Assembly: GCF_023897065.1 (NCBI RefSeq) | Contig: NZ_JAMHIV010000011.1 | Span: forward strand, 124,001 to 188,000 | Length of the DNA: 64,000 bases | From: Crossiella sp. SN42 | GTDB lineage: Bacteria; Actinomycetota; Actinomycetes; Mycobacteriales; Pseudonocardiaceae | Reading direction: 5' to 3' | Shown here: piece after piece, positions 1 through 7,637 of the stretch | Layout of the letters: each line of letters opens with the position of its first letter | Position numbering within the stretch: the first letter of the stretch is position 1 | Notes under the pieces: model-generated | Database searches by the model: none | Told to the model about the DNA's origin: nothing | Seen by the model: the letters and a program-made list of their open reading frames with translations, nothing else | Made by a program: the position numbers and the translations under genes

Positions 1-351
1 ACCGGCGTGTCCGCGCTGTCCCCGGAGATCATGGGCCTCGGCCCGGTGCAGGCCTCCCAGCAGGCGCTCAAGCGAGCGGGCATGAGCGTGGACGACGTGG
101 ACCTGGTGGAGATCAACGAGGCCTTCGCGGCCCAGGTGATCCCGTCCTACCGCGACCTTGGTGTGCCGCTGGAGAAGGTCAACGTCAACGGCGGGGCGAT
201 CGCGGTGGGGCATCCGTTCGGGATGACCGGGGCGCGGATCACCACCACGCTGCTGAACTCGCTGTCCTGGCACGACAAGACCATCGGGCTGGAGACGATG
301 TGCGTTGGCGGCGGTCAGGGCATGGCGATGGTGATTGAACGCCTGAGCTAG
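1..351 (+). CDS. Thiolase (acetyl-CoA acetyltransferase), C-terminal part
   Basis: The gene is cut by the left edge; only about 116 C-terminal residues are present. Thiolases condense or cleave acyl-CoA and acetyl-CoA in lipid metabolism. The fragment carries the thiolase C-terminal motifs in order: [18 protein letters not shown] with the catalytic His, and CVGGGQG with the second active-site Cys. The stop TAG is at 349-351. A 180-bp structured repeat starts 3 nt after the stop and a strong terminator follows at 550-594. The frame is open to base 1, so the true start lies outside the window. Confidence 0.93.
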   Translation, partial: TGVSALSPEIMGLGPVQASQQALKRAGMSVDDVDLVEINEAFAAQVIPSYRDLGVPLEKVNVNGGAIAVGHPFGMTGARITTTLLNSLSWHDKTIGLETMCVGGGQGMAMVIERLS

Positions 352-354
352 TTA

Positions 355-534
355 CATTGGCGCGCTCCGCGCGCGGGATTTTTTCGCTCCTGAGTCGCAC
401 GTTCGTGACCCCGGCACACGCGAAGCAAGCTTCGGAGTGTCGGGGTCACGAACGCCTGACGCGAAAAAATCAACCCCACCGCGGAGTCAAGAGCCCGGCG
501 TGTCGCTGGCGCGCCACGCCTCTTTCGCAGAGGT
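355..534 (+). repeat. Dispersed ~180-bp structured repeat, copy 1
   Basis: This stretch is nearly identical to the reverse complement of 56763-56943, with only scattered substitutions and small indels. It is nested: an outer pair ATTTTTTCGC (378-387) / GCGAAAAAAT (461-470) encloses an inner imperfect hairpin at 401-453 whose arms begin GTTCGTGACCCCG and end CGGGGTCACGAAC. It starts 3 nt after the thiolase stop codon. Frames through it are open by chance of GC bias and are not credible genes. It could act as a terminator or be a small non-autonomous mobile element; the function is not shown. Confidence 0.85.
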
Positions 535-549
535 GGGACCCCTCCCCAC

Positions 550-594
550 ACAAACGAGAAGGCCCCCGGGAGTGCCGGGGGCCTTCTCGTTTGT
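550..594. terminator. Bidirectional intrinsic terminator
   Basis: Perfect 20-bp stem (arms 550-569 and 575-594) with a 5-nt loop GAGTG. The arms start ACAAACGAG and end CTCGTTTGT, giving A/T-containing stem ends on both strands. It lies between the convergent thiolase and Bax-inhibitor genes, where a shared terminator is expected. Confidence 0.85.
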
Positions 595-608
595 CTTGCG
601 GTGTTGGG

Positions 609-1406
609 TCAGTCCTGCCGGAAGTAGCTGAGCAGGCGCAGGATCTCCAGGTACAGCATCACGATGGTGGCGGTCAGGCCGAAGGCCGCGTACCAGGCCC
701 ACTTCGCGTCCATGCCGGAGCGGATCATCTCGTCGGCCTGGTCGAAGTCGAGCAGCAGCGCGAAGGCCGCCACACCGATGATGACGATGCTGAAGATGAT
801 CGCGATGGCGCCGCCGTCGCGGAGGCCGAGGCCGCCGGGGACGAAGAAGCCGGCCACGATGTTGGCCAGGATCAGCACCAGCACGCCGACCAGCGCGCCG
901 ATCACCCAGCGGGTGAGCTTCGGGGTGACCCGGATCGCACCCGTCTTGTAGACGACCAGCATGCCGGCGAACACACCGGCGGTGCCGATCAGTGCCTGCA
1001 CCACGATGCCGGGGAAGCGCAGGTCCATCAGGGCGCTGATCGCGCCCAGCGCGACACCCTGGGCCACCGCGTAGATCAGCGTCAGCGGCGCGGACGGCCG
1101 CGGACGGAAGGACAGGAACAGGCCGACCCCGAACCCGACCAGCACGGCCGGCAGGGCCAGGTAGTAGGCCTGGAAGAAGGCGGTCAGGAAGCCGGCGACC
1201 AGAGTGACACCGAACGACGTCGCGGTCTTGAGCACCACGTCGTCCACGGTCATCGGACGCTCGGAAACCCCTGGCCGCGAGTCGTACGGCTGCTGCTGGT
1301 AGCCAGCCTGGTAGCCGGGGGCCGCCTGGCCACCGGTGTTGAACGTCGCGTAACCGGAGCCCTGGGTGGGCAAGTTACGGAACGCCGGGTTACTGCTAGT
1401 GCGCAC
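609..1406 (-). CDS. Bax inhibitor-1/YccA family membrane protein
   Basis: 265 residues. Actinobacterial members of this family are integral membrane proteins related to Bax inhibitor-1 (TMBIM/YccA); their precise role in bacteria is unsettled. A polar, Gln/Tyr/Pro-rich N-terminus of about 50 residues is followed by about seven hydrophobic segments, and the family-typical start RTSSNPAFRNLP is present. A GTG start at 1406 is chosen because AGGAGG lies 6 nt upstream on the minus strand; a longer frame runs upstream without such a site. The gene is monocistronic and convergent with the thiolase. Confidence 0.85.
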   Translation of the reverse strand: MRTSSNPAFRNLPTQGSGYATFNTGGQAAPGYQAGYQQQPYDSRPGVSERPMTVDDVVLKTATSFGVTLVAGFLTAFFQAYYLALPAVLVGFGVGLFLSFRPRPSAPLTLIYAVAQGVALGAISALMDLRFPGIVVQALIGTAGVFAGMLVVYKTGAIRVTPKLTRWVIGALVGVLVLILANIVAGFFVPGGLGLRDGGAIAIIFSIVIIGVAAFALLLDFDQADEMIRSGMDAKWAWYAAFGLTATIVMLYLEILRLLSYFRQD

Positions 1407-1729
1407 CTGGTCCTCCTGGAGCGTGCTCGCGCCGTCACCCGGTACAACGTCCAAAGGCGCGGACCGGTTCCATGACAGGTAAAGCTGACTTTACTCGCAT
1501 CATCATCGTCTCACGCGCCCCCTGGTCTTCGCTCTGGGTTATCAGGACGAGTCCATTGGTGAGCGGAACGTAGTCCGAGAAGATCAGCAGATTGCGCCTA
1601 ATGGTCTAGACGTCAAGGTGAGGGACACCACAGCGTCACCTGCTTGCGTAGTTCTAAAGGCCGATTGCGGCTCGCCCGGCGACCCCGACAGCATGCGTGG
1701 CGACAGGCCGTAGCTAACAAGGAGCTTTC
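1407..1729. other. Intergenic region, divergent promoters expected
   Basis: About 320 bp between two divergent genes, so it must hold both promoters. It is less GC-rich than its surroundings. An AAGGAG ribosome site sits just before the ATG at 1730. I see no clear -35/-10 pair or operator that I would defend. Confidence 0.4.
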
Positions 1730-3154
1730 ATGCCTGGCCTTAGAAATCTGCTGGTCGGCGCGCTGAGTGTGACACTCGCCGCAGGCGGCCTCGGGCTGGC
1801 GATCCCCGGTTCGGCGCTGGCCGCCGGGGAGCGCATCGGCGAGTACACGAAACCGCAGGAGTACCAGGGCCGCCCCAAGGGAGACGACTGGATCGGCTCC
1901 TACACCTGGCGCGGCAGGCAGGTCTGGTGCGTGCGGTACGCCCTCGACGAGCCCGGCGACGGGATCGAGTACACCCCCAGCAAGGACGGGCTGACCACCA
2001 AGTGGAACACCCCGCTGACCGCCGAGACCAAGGCCAAGATCTCCTACCTGCTGCTGCGCTACCAGGACACCGCCTCGAAACCGGAGGCCGCCGCGCTGGC
2101 GCACCTGCTGCACAGCTGGACCTCGGGCACCAAGGACCCGAAGCTGCTGGCCAAGACGAACAACTCCGCCCGCATCGGCTACGACGTCGACTTCCACTTC
2201 AACGGCCTCTCGCCGGAGGCTCAACAGGCGGTCGGCAGGCTGCAGGCCGACGCGGACGCGCACTACGGCCCGTGGACCCTGACCGTGACCGCGCCCAAGG
2301 AGGGGCAGCTGATCGGCAAGCCGGGCAACTGGACCGTGGTGGTCAACTCGGCCAAGGGCCAGCCAGTCGCCGGGGTGCCGGTGAAGCTGACGGCGGTGGA
2401 CGCCGAACTGGGCGGGGAAGCCGGTGACGGCAACGTCAAGACCCCGGCCAACGGCAAGCCGCTGGTGGTCGCGGTGACCGCGAAGGGCCCCAACCCCAAG
2501 CTGGTGGCCACCGTGGAGAGCCCGAACGCCGACCCGGTGCTGCTGCTGCCGAACAAGCCCACCGCCCAGCGCGCGCTGACCACCGGCGGGCAGTCCCCGG
2601 TCTCGGCGGAGGCCACCGTGCCCGCGGTGACCCAGCCGGGCATCGTCAAGATCGGCAAAGTGGACGCGGCCAGTGGCGCGGCCATCCCCGGCGTGACGCT
2701 GCGGATCACCGCCGCGGACAAGGAAGCGCCCGCGGCGAAGCAGGACGGGTCGCCGCTGACCGGGGTGGACGGCAAGCCGCTGGTGGTCAAGACCGGCGAC
2801 GACGGCCAGGTCTCGGTGGCCGACCTGCGCACCCCGCAGGAGATCTGCCTGATCGAGCTGATCCCGGCCAAGGGCTACGAGGAGGGCTTCGACCCGAAGA
2901 AGCCGCCGACGGTCTGCGGCACGGTGGCGCCGGGCAACACCCTGGCGCTGTCGCTGACCAACAAGGCCAACGTGCCGAAGAAACCGGTGGTGCCCAGGGT
3001 GATCCCGGCCGGTGACCAGCCGGAGCTCCCGGTGGCCCAGGCCGCCACGGTGACCCAGGTGGAACCGGCGGGACTGGTCGGATTCGCCATTTTCACCCTG
3101 GTCATGGCTACGCTGGGCGTCATGGCTCTGCGTCGACGCCCGCAGCAGCGGTGA
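1730..3154 (+). CDS. Cell-surface protein with thioester-like and SpaA-like domains, sortase partner
   Basis: 474 residues. It has a signal peptide (residues 1-32), a region resembling the TQXA/thioester domain (about 40-180, with Trp-Cys at 66-67), an Ig-like linker and a SpaA/Cna-B-like domain (about 305-410). It ends in a C-terminal membrane segment followed by Arg-rich residues. In family members an internal thioester joins Cys to a Gln; here the expected Gln region reads AAALAHLLHSW, with no Gln visible, so the bond may be absent. The C-terminus lacks a canonical LPxTG; LPVAQ lies before the hydrophobic segment. The sortase gene starts 3 nt downstream, arguing strongly that this is its substrate. 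AAGGAG precedes the ATG. Confidence 0.8.
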   Translation: MPGLRNLLVGALSVTLAAGGLGLAIPGSALAAGERIGEYTKPQEYQGRPKGDDWIGSYTWRGRQVWCVRYALDEPGDGIEYTPSKDGLTTKWNTPLTAETKAKISYLLLRYQDTASKPEAAALAHLLHSWTSGTKDPKLLAKTNNSARIGYDVDFHFNGLSPEAQQAVGRLQADADAHYGPWTLTVTAPKEGQLIGKPGNWTVVVNSAKGQPVAGVPVKLTAVDAELGGEAGDGNVKTPANGKPLVVAVTAKGPNPKLVATVESPNADPVLLLPNKPTAQRALTTGGQSPVSAEATVPAVTQPGIVKIGKVDAASGAAIPGVTLRITAADKEAPAAKQDGSPLTGVDGKPLVVKTGDDGQVSVADLRTPQEICLIELIPAKGYEEGFDPKKPPTVCGTVAPGNTLALSLTNKANVPKKPVVPRVIPAGDQPELPVAQAATVTQVEPAGLVGFAIFTLVMATLGVMALRRRPQQR

Positions 3155-3157
3155 CCC

Positions 3158-3919
3158 ATGGGGAGATCGCTGTATCCCGGTGAGACCAAACGCGACAACC
3201 GCGCGCGGGTGGCCGGCCTCGGCCTGCTCGGCGTGGCTCTCGCGTGCCTGGCCGCCGGGCTCAGCGCCTCCCAGCTGACCACCACGGTCGTCGGCGAGCC
3301 GGTGGCGGTGGAGAACCCTCCGCCGTCACCGCTGCGGGCCCGCCCGCTGACCGACCTGGGCGACGCGCCGCTGATCCGCTGGGGCCAGCCCGGCGGCGGC
3401 AACCCCGCGCAGCCCACCACCACGACCACCACCCCGCCCAAACCGGGCCAGCCCAACCAGATCACCCAGCCCGCGGGCGGCCAGCGCCCCGGCACCGTCC
3501 GCCTGCCCGAGGGCGGCACAGCCACCCTGGTCCGCCGCGAGGTGGCCCCCGACGGCGTGCTCCCGGTCCCCGACGGCGTCCGCGACGCCACCTGGTGGGG
3601 CGCCGGCCTGGACGCGGCCAAGGGCGCGACCGTGCTGGCCGGGCACGTGAACTGGAAGGGCGCCACCGGCCCGTTCGCCGAGCTGTGGCGCAGTGACAAG
3701 GGCCAGCAGGTCACCGTCAAGGACGCCACCGGCAAGACCCACAACTACCGGATCACCGAGGTGCACACCGTGCACAAGGACCAGTTGCCGCAACGCGCGG
3801 AGACGCTGTTCGCCCAGACCGGCAACCACCGCCTGGTGCTGGTGACCTGTGGCGGGGAGTGGGTCGGCGGGCAGCTGGGCTACGACGACAACCGGATCGT
3901 GGTCGCCGAGCGGGCCTGA
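3158..3919 (+). CDS. Class F sortase
   Basis: 253 residues. Sortases are membrane-anchored transpeptidases that cleave surface proteins at a sorting signal and attach them to the wall. Visible are an N-terminal membrane anchor (about 20-42), a Pro/Thr-rich linker with a run of Thr (about 88-95), and the catalytic domain. The domain has the active-site His in TVLAGHV, Cys in LVLVTCGG and Arg in DDNRIVV. This compact form with LVTC is typical of class F sortases in Actinobacteria. It is coupled to the preceding surface-protein gene with a 3-nt gap. Confidence 0.9.
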   Translation: MGRSLYPGETKRDNRARVAGLGLLGVALACLAAGLSASQLTTTVVGEPVAVENPPPSPLRARPLTDLGDAPLIRWGQPGGGNPAQPTTTTTTPPKPGQPNQITQPAGGQRPGTVRLPEGGTATLVRREVAPDGVLPVPDGVRDATWWGAGLDAAKGATVLAGHVNWKGATGPFAELWRSDKGQQVTVKDATGKTHNYRITEVHTVHKDQLPQRAETLFAQTGNHRLVLVTCGGEWVGGQLGYDDNRIVVAERA

Positions 3920-3925
3920 GCCGGA

Positions 3926-5131
3926 TCACCGCGGTTCCGGCAGCCGCGCGCCGGTGAACAGGGCGGCCGCGGCGAAGTGCGTCTCGGCGAACCCGGCCGC
4001 GCCGTCGAAGCGGGTGCCGGTGAACGCGGCCGTGCCCTCGAACCTGGCCTGGTGGAACGAGACATCGCGGTGGAAGTGGACCTGCCGGATCCACGCGGCG
4101 CCGGCGAAGCGCACCTCGGCGAACCGGGTGTCACCGTGGAAACGCGCCCCGGTCAGCCGGGCGCACCGGTCGAACCGGGCGCTGGTGAACCAGGCCTGAC
4201 CGCGGAAGGCGGTGTTGGTGAACCAGGCGTCCTGCGCGAACAGCGCGTCGCGAAAACCCGTGTCGCCGTGGAACTCCGCGTTGCGGAAGGACGCCTCGCC
4301 GGCGAACCGCGCTGAGCGGAACACCGCCTTGTCCGCGAACACCGCCCTGGCGAACCGCGCGTTGCCGTTGAACGCGGCGTGGGTGAACAGGGCGCGGCCG
4401 GTGAAGCGGGTCGCGCTGAACCGGGCGTCGCCCTCGAAGGTGGTGCCGACGAACACGGCCGCGCCCACTTCACCGCCGGAGAGGTTGAACTCGACCAGCG
4501 AGGCCCCGGACAGGTCGAGCGCGATGCCCGGCCAGAAGTTGTCGTTGGTGATCTGGCCGTCGGCGTACCGGTCCGGGCGCAGGTGCGCGGCCAGGATGTG
4601 CTGCGCGGTCAGCCGGACCTGGCGTTCCTGCCCGGGATCGGAGTCCTCCACCGGCATCCGCAGGTAGGCGCAGAGCACGTTGACGATGGTCTGGCGGTGT
4701 TCGGGGGCCCCCTGGGCCAGGCGTTCCAGCGCGTGCAGCCTGGCCAGCCGGACCGGCGCCTTGTCCGAGCCGAGCTGTTCGGCCGCCTTGGTGTACAGCT
4801 CGGTGACCCGGCGTTCGGTGGCGTCGTGCCGGGTGTCGGTGGCGGCGAGGTCCTGCAGGTCCAGGGCCACCTCGGTGGTGCGCTGGCGGCGCACCGCGAG
4901 CAGCAGGGCCAGCGCGGCCGCGGTCCCGCCCGCCGCGGTCAGCGCGGTGCGGATCGCTTCCATCGCGGCCCGCTCCCGCTCGGCGTCGGTCAGGCTGGTC
5001 GCGCGCGGCCACAACGCGAAGCCGGTGGCGACACCGAGGCCGAGCACCAGCAGGACCGCGCCGCCGATCCACCACCAGCGCAACGGGCGCAGGCGGACGG
5101 CATCCCGTGCGGACCGCCGCGTGTTCGGCAT
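3926..5131 (-). CDS. Membrane-anchored pentapeptide-repeat protein
   Basis: 401 residues. Two hydrophobic segments (about 16-40 and 55-80) are followed by a helical region. From about residue 215 to the end there are continuous pentapeptide repeats of the form A-[DNRS]-F-x-x, with Phe at nearly every fifth position (e.g. ARFSATRFTGRALF). Such repeats fold into a right-handed beta-helix; the biological role of membrane-anchored actinobacterial members is not known. ATG at 5131 is chosen over an upstream in-frame start because the family starts close to the first membrane helix. It is convergent with the sortase gene, 6 bp apart. Confidence 0.85.
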   Translation of the reverse strand: MPNTRRSARDAVRLRPLRWWWIGGAVLLVLGLGVATGFALWPRATSLTDAERERAAMEAIRTALTAAGGTAAALALLLAVRRQRTTEVALDLQDLAATDTRHDATERRVTELYTKAAEQLGSDKAPVRLARLHALERLAQGAPEHRQTIVNVLCAYLRMPVEDSDPGQERQVRLTAQHILAAHLRPDRYADGQITNDNFWPGIALDLSGASLVEFNLSGGEVGAAVFVGTTFEGDARFSATRFTGRALFTHAAFNGNARFARAVFADKAVFRSARFAGEASFRNAEFHGDTGFRDALFAQDAWFTNTAFRGQAWFTSARFDRCARLTGARFHGDTRFAEVRFAGAAWIRQVHFHRDVSFHQARFEGTAAFTGTRFDGAAGFAETHFAAAALFTGARLPEPR

Positions 5132-5198
5132 GGCTCGATCATGTCGCGGCGGGGCCCGGGTCCGGAAGACCACGGGCCCCGATCGCGGTGACCGGCCG

Positions 5199-6191
5199 TC
5201 AGTTGCCGTCGGAGGTGTAGATGCCGCCCGGCGTGACGATCCACAGCGAACCGTCCGGCGCGGCCTGCGCGGCGCGGGTGCGGCCCAGGTTGGTGTAGAT
5301 CTTGCCGCCGGAGCCGCTCAGGTTGGTCTTGTACGTGCCGCCCTTGAGCGAGGCGAGGTAGAGGCTGCCCTTGTAGTGGGCCAGGCCGCTGGGGGTCGCC
5401 TGCGAGGTCGGCCAGGTCTTGACCGGGTTGGTCATGCCCGGGTTGCCGCAGGGGCCCTCGCAGGTCGACCAGCCGTAGTTCTTGCCTGCATCGATCTTGT
5501 TCAGCTCGTCCACCTTGTTCGCGCCGATGTCGGTGGCGTAGAGCTGGGAGCCGACCCAGGTCAGGCCCTGGACGTTGCGGTGCCCGTAGGAGTAGACCCG
5601 GCTGTTGAACGGGTTGCCCGGCGCGGCCGCGCCGTCCTTGGTGACGCGGAGGATCTTGCCGCCGAGGGAGTTCTTGTTCTGGCCGTTGGCGCTGTTCTGG
5701 CCGTCGCCGGTGCCCGCGTAGAGGAAACCGTCCGGTCCGAAGGCGATCCGGCCGCCGTGGTGGAACTGGGCACCGCGCGGGATCCCGGTCACGATCGGCT
5801 GCGGGGCCTGGCCCAGCTTGAGCTTGGCGATCCGGTTGTCGCTGCCGGTGGTGTAGTAGATGAAGACCAGCTGGTCCGCGGCGTAGGTCGGGGACACCGC
5901 CAGGCCGAGCAGGCCGGCCTCCTTGGTGACGCTGACCCCCGGGATGGTCTGCACGTCGGAGACCTGGCCCGCCTTGTCGATCTTGCGGATCTTCTTGCTG
6001 TCCTTCTCGGTGAACAGTGCGGTGCCATCGGGCAGCCAGTCCACGGCCCACGCCTGGTTGAGCCCGGAGGCGATCTGCTTGATCGCCATGGGCGAGGCTT
6101 CGGACGCGGTGGCCATCGGTGCGGTGAACGCGGCGGTGGCGGTCGCGGCGGCGACCACAGCTCCGATGACTGTTCTCCGTCGAGCGTGCAT
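5199..6191 (-). CDS. Secreted PQQ-dependent sugar dehydrogenase (GSDH family)
   Basis: 330 residues. It has an N-terminal signal peptide (residues 1-30, MHARRR then a hydrophobic stretch and ATASE), followed by the six-bladed beta-propeller of the soluble glucose/aldose sugar dehydrogenase family. Family motifs are present: GLLGLAV, HHGGRIAFGPDG with a likely active-site His, GDGQN, GGKILRV, GHRNVQGL and KNYGWSTCEG. Such enzymes oxidise sugars outside the membrane using PQQ. It is transcribed away from the pqq biosynthetic operon, sharing a 272-bp control region with two LacI-type operator-like sites. AGGAGG precedes the ATG. The exact substrate cannot be read from the sequence. Confidence 0.88.
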   Translation of the reverse strand: MHARRRTVIGAVVAAATATAAFTAPMATASEASPMAIKQIASGLNQAWAVDWLPDGTALFTEKDSKKIRKIDKAGQVSDVQTIPGVSVTKEAGLLGLAVSPTYAADQLVFIYYTTGSDNRIAKLKLGQAPQPIVTGIPRGAQFHHGGRIAFGPDGFLYAGTGDGQNSANGQNKNSLGGKILRVTKDGAAAPGNPFNSRVYSYGHRNVQGLTWVGSQLYATDIGANKVDELNKIDAGKNYGWSTCEGPCGNPGMTNPVKTWPTSQATPSGLAHYKGSLYLASLKGGTYKTNLSGSGGKIYTNLGRTRAAQAAPDGSLWIVTPGGIYTSDGN

Positions 6192-6260
6192 CGTGCCCCT
6201 CCTGATCATGCCGGTGGAGTGCGGGAACGGCGGCGGTGATGGCGGCGGCACCGGGTCGGA

Positions 6261-6274
6261 TGTAAGCGTTTGCA
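6261..6274. promoter_or_regulatory. LacI-family operator-like site 1
   Basis: TGTAAGCGTTTGCA fits the TGnAAnCGnTnnCA pattern bound by LacI/GalR-type regulators. It lies 70 nt upstream of the sugar dehydrogenase start on the minus strand. No LacI-type gene is in this window. Confidence 0.55.
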
Positions 6275-6294
6275 GCTTGGCCGACCCTCTTCTA

Positions 6295-6308
6295 GGCAAG
6301 CGCTTACC
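6295..6308. promoter_or_regulatory. LacI-family operator-like site 2
   Basis: GGCAAGCGCTTACC contains the perfect core AAGCGCTT and is a near-palindrome. Its centre is 34 bp from that of site 1, about three helical turns, which would suit cooperative binding. Confidence 0.5.
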
Positions 6309-6320
6309 GCTAGGCCTGTC

Positions 6321-6364
6321 AACGCCGTCTGGAAAGTTCCCTGAAAAATACGAACGGCGTCTGG
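6321..6364. promoter_or_regulatory. Direct repeats upstream of pqqA
   Basis: AACGCCGTCTGG (6321-6332) is repeated as AACGGCGTCTGG (6353-6364) with one mismatch, start-to-start 32 bp. The pair lies 100-140 nt before the pqqA ATG and could be an activator or repressor site. This is a sequence observation only. Confidence 0.35.
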
Positions 6365-6463
6365 CGGGATGCCGAAAAACGTGTCTAGCGTGGTGTCGCT
6401 CGCCATGAGCGATGGAGAGGGCGGTTCGGCGGCGGACCGCTCGTGATCCGAGGAGTGAGCGTT

Positions 6464-6553
6464 ATGGAAACTCGTGAAGTGTGGACCCGTCCGGAATTCA
6501 CCGAGTACGACACGCCCATGGAGGTCACCGCGTACGCGGCCCGCATGGACTGA
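6464..6553 (+). CDS. pqqA: PQQ precursor peptide PqqA
   Basis: A 29-residue peptide that is easy to miss. It carries the defining E-x-x-x-Y motif as EVTAY (Glu20, Tyr24); these two residues are cross-linked and excised to build PQQ. It begins METREVWTRPEF, in line with PqqA peptides that start with a short W/K-P-x-F segment. GAGGAG lies upstream of the ATG. It is the first gene of the pqqA-C-D-E-B operon, and a hairpin follows at 6564-6595 before pqqC, which may let the peptide be made in excess over the enzymes. Confidence 0.93.
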   Translation: METREVWTRPEFTEYDTPMEVTAYAARMD

Positions 6554-6563
6554 TGCTCATCCA

Positions 6564-6595
6564 GGGTGGGAGCCGCGGCCCGGTGGCTCCCACCC
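6564..6595 (+). terminator. Hairpin between pqqA and pqqC
   Basis: Perfect 11-bp stem GGGTGGGAGCC (6564-6574) / GGCTCCCACCC (6585-6595) with a 10-nt loop and no T-run. It is best read as an attenuator or RNA-stabilising stem that separates high pqqA expression from the enzyme genes. Confidence 0.55.
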
Positions 6596-6646
6596 GCCTC
6601 CGCCGCCGCCAGCACTGTCGGAGCTCCCCCGAAAGGTAGTGCGGAG

Positions 6647-7348
6647 ATGACTGCCAGCCAGGATGTGTTGTCGCGCGAGGACTTCCTCGCCGCGTTGCGG
6701 GGTCTGTCCCATCGCTACTGGGGAACCCACCCCTTCCACCAGCGAATGCACGCCGGTGAGCTGAGCGAGCACGAGCTGCGCACCTGGGCGGCCAACCGCT
6801 GGTACTACCAGTGCATGCTGCCGCAGAAGGACGCGGCGATCATCAGCAACTGCCCGCTGCCCGAGGTCCGGCGGCACTGGCTGGACCGGATCGTCTACCA
6901 CGACGGCAGGACCGAGGGCGAGGGCGGCGCGGAGAGCTGGCTGCGGCTGTGCCAGGCGGTCGGCCTCACCCGCGAGGAAGTGCTGGACCAGCGGCACGTC
7001 GCGCCGGGCACCCGGTTCGCGGTGGACGCCTACGTCACCTTCGCCCGGCAGCAGCCCTGGATCATCGGGGTGGCCTCGGGACTGACCGAGATGTTCGCCG
7101 GACACCTGATGCGCCAACGGGTTTCCGATGTGCTGGCCAACTACGCGTGGATCAGGCGGGAGGACCTCGCCTACTTCACCACCCGCATCGACAAGGTCTC
7201 CGGCGAGGGCAGGGAGACCGTGGACCTGGTGTTGGAGCACTGCGTCACCCGTGAGCTCCAGGACGCCGCGGTGGCCGCGCTGAGCTTCAAGTGCGACGTG
7301 CTGTGGTCCATGCTGGACTCGATCGAGCGTGCCGCGGCGAAGGGATAG
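6647..7348 (+). CDS. pqqC: Pyrroloquinoline-quinone synthase PqqC
   Basis: 233 residues. PqqC performs the last step of PQQ synthesis, an oxygen-dependent, cofactor-free ring closure and eight-electron oxidation. The helical TENA-like fold shows in motifs such as YWGTHPFHQRMHAGEL, TWAANRWYYQ, PQKDAAIISNCP and YVTFARQQPW. The His- and Arg-rich active-site segments (HPFHQRMH; YHDGR) are intact. The length is close to the usual 240-250. The start at 6647 follows GCGGAG; an in-frame upstream stretch is rejected because it lies in the hairpin. Confidence 0.95.
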   Translation: MTASQDVLSREDFLAALRGLSHRYWGTHPFHQRMHAGELSEHELRTWAANRWYYQCMLPQKDAAIISNCPLPEVRRHWLDRIVYHDGRTEGEGGAESWLRLCQAVGLTREEVLDQRHVAPGTRFAVDAYVTFARQQPWIIGVASGLTEMFAGHLMRQRVSDVLANYAWIRREDLAYFTTRIDKVSGEGRETVDLVLEHCVTRELQDAAVAALSFKCDVLWSMLDSIERAAAKG

Positions 7349-7352
7349 CCGG

Positions 7353-7637
7353 ATGGGCGAGATCACCGGGACCACCCGGCCGCGGCTGCGCCGGGGTGTG
7401 CGGCTGAGCTACGACAAGGTGCGCCAGACGCACGTGCTGCTCTTCCCCGAGGGCGTGCTGGTGCCCAACCCGACCGCGGCCGCGGTGCTCTCGCACTGCG
7501 ACGGGGTCAACGACGTGGACGCCGTGGTGAAGCTGCTTTCCGAGCGCTACCAAGGGGTTTCCGTCTCCGATGTGGCCGAGCTGCTGCTCGCGCTGCGGGC
7601 GCGGCGGATCGTGGAGCTGGAGGTGCCGGATGCCTGA
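7353..7637 (+). CDS. pqqD: PQQ biosynthesis peptide chaperone PqqD
   Basis: 94 residues, the usual size. PqqD is a RiPP recognition element that binds PqqA and presents it to PqqE. Typical features are the start RPRLRRGVRLSYDKVRQTHVLLFPEGVLVPNPTA, the helix-forming region around LSHCDGVNDVDAVVKLL and the tail LVALxARRIV-like ALRARRIVEL. It begins 4 nt after pqqC and overlaps pqqE by 8 nt, pointing to translational coupling. Confidence 0.93.
   Translation: MGEITGTTRPRLRRGVRLSYDKVRQTHVLLFPEGVLVPNPTAAAVLSHCDGVNDVDAVVKLLSERYQGVSVSDVAELLLALRARRIVELEVPDA

Noticed and set aside
348-551. Open frame inside repeat copy 1 whose peptide resembles one from copy 2 (56633-56965)
   Set aside because: The peptide similarity follows from the DNA repeat itself. 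The reading runs through hairpins and has no ribosome site, so I treat it as non-coding.
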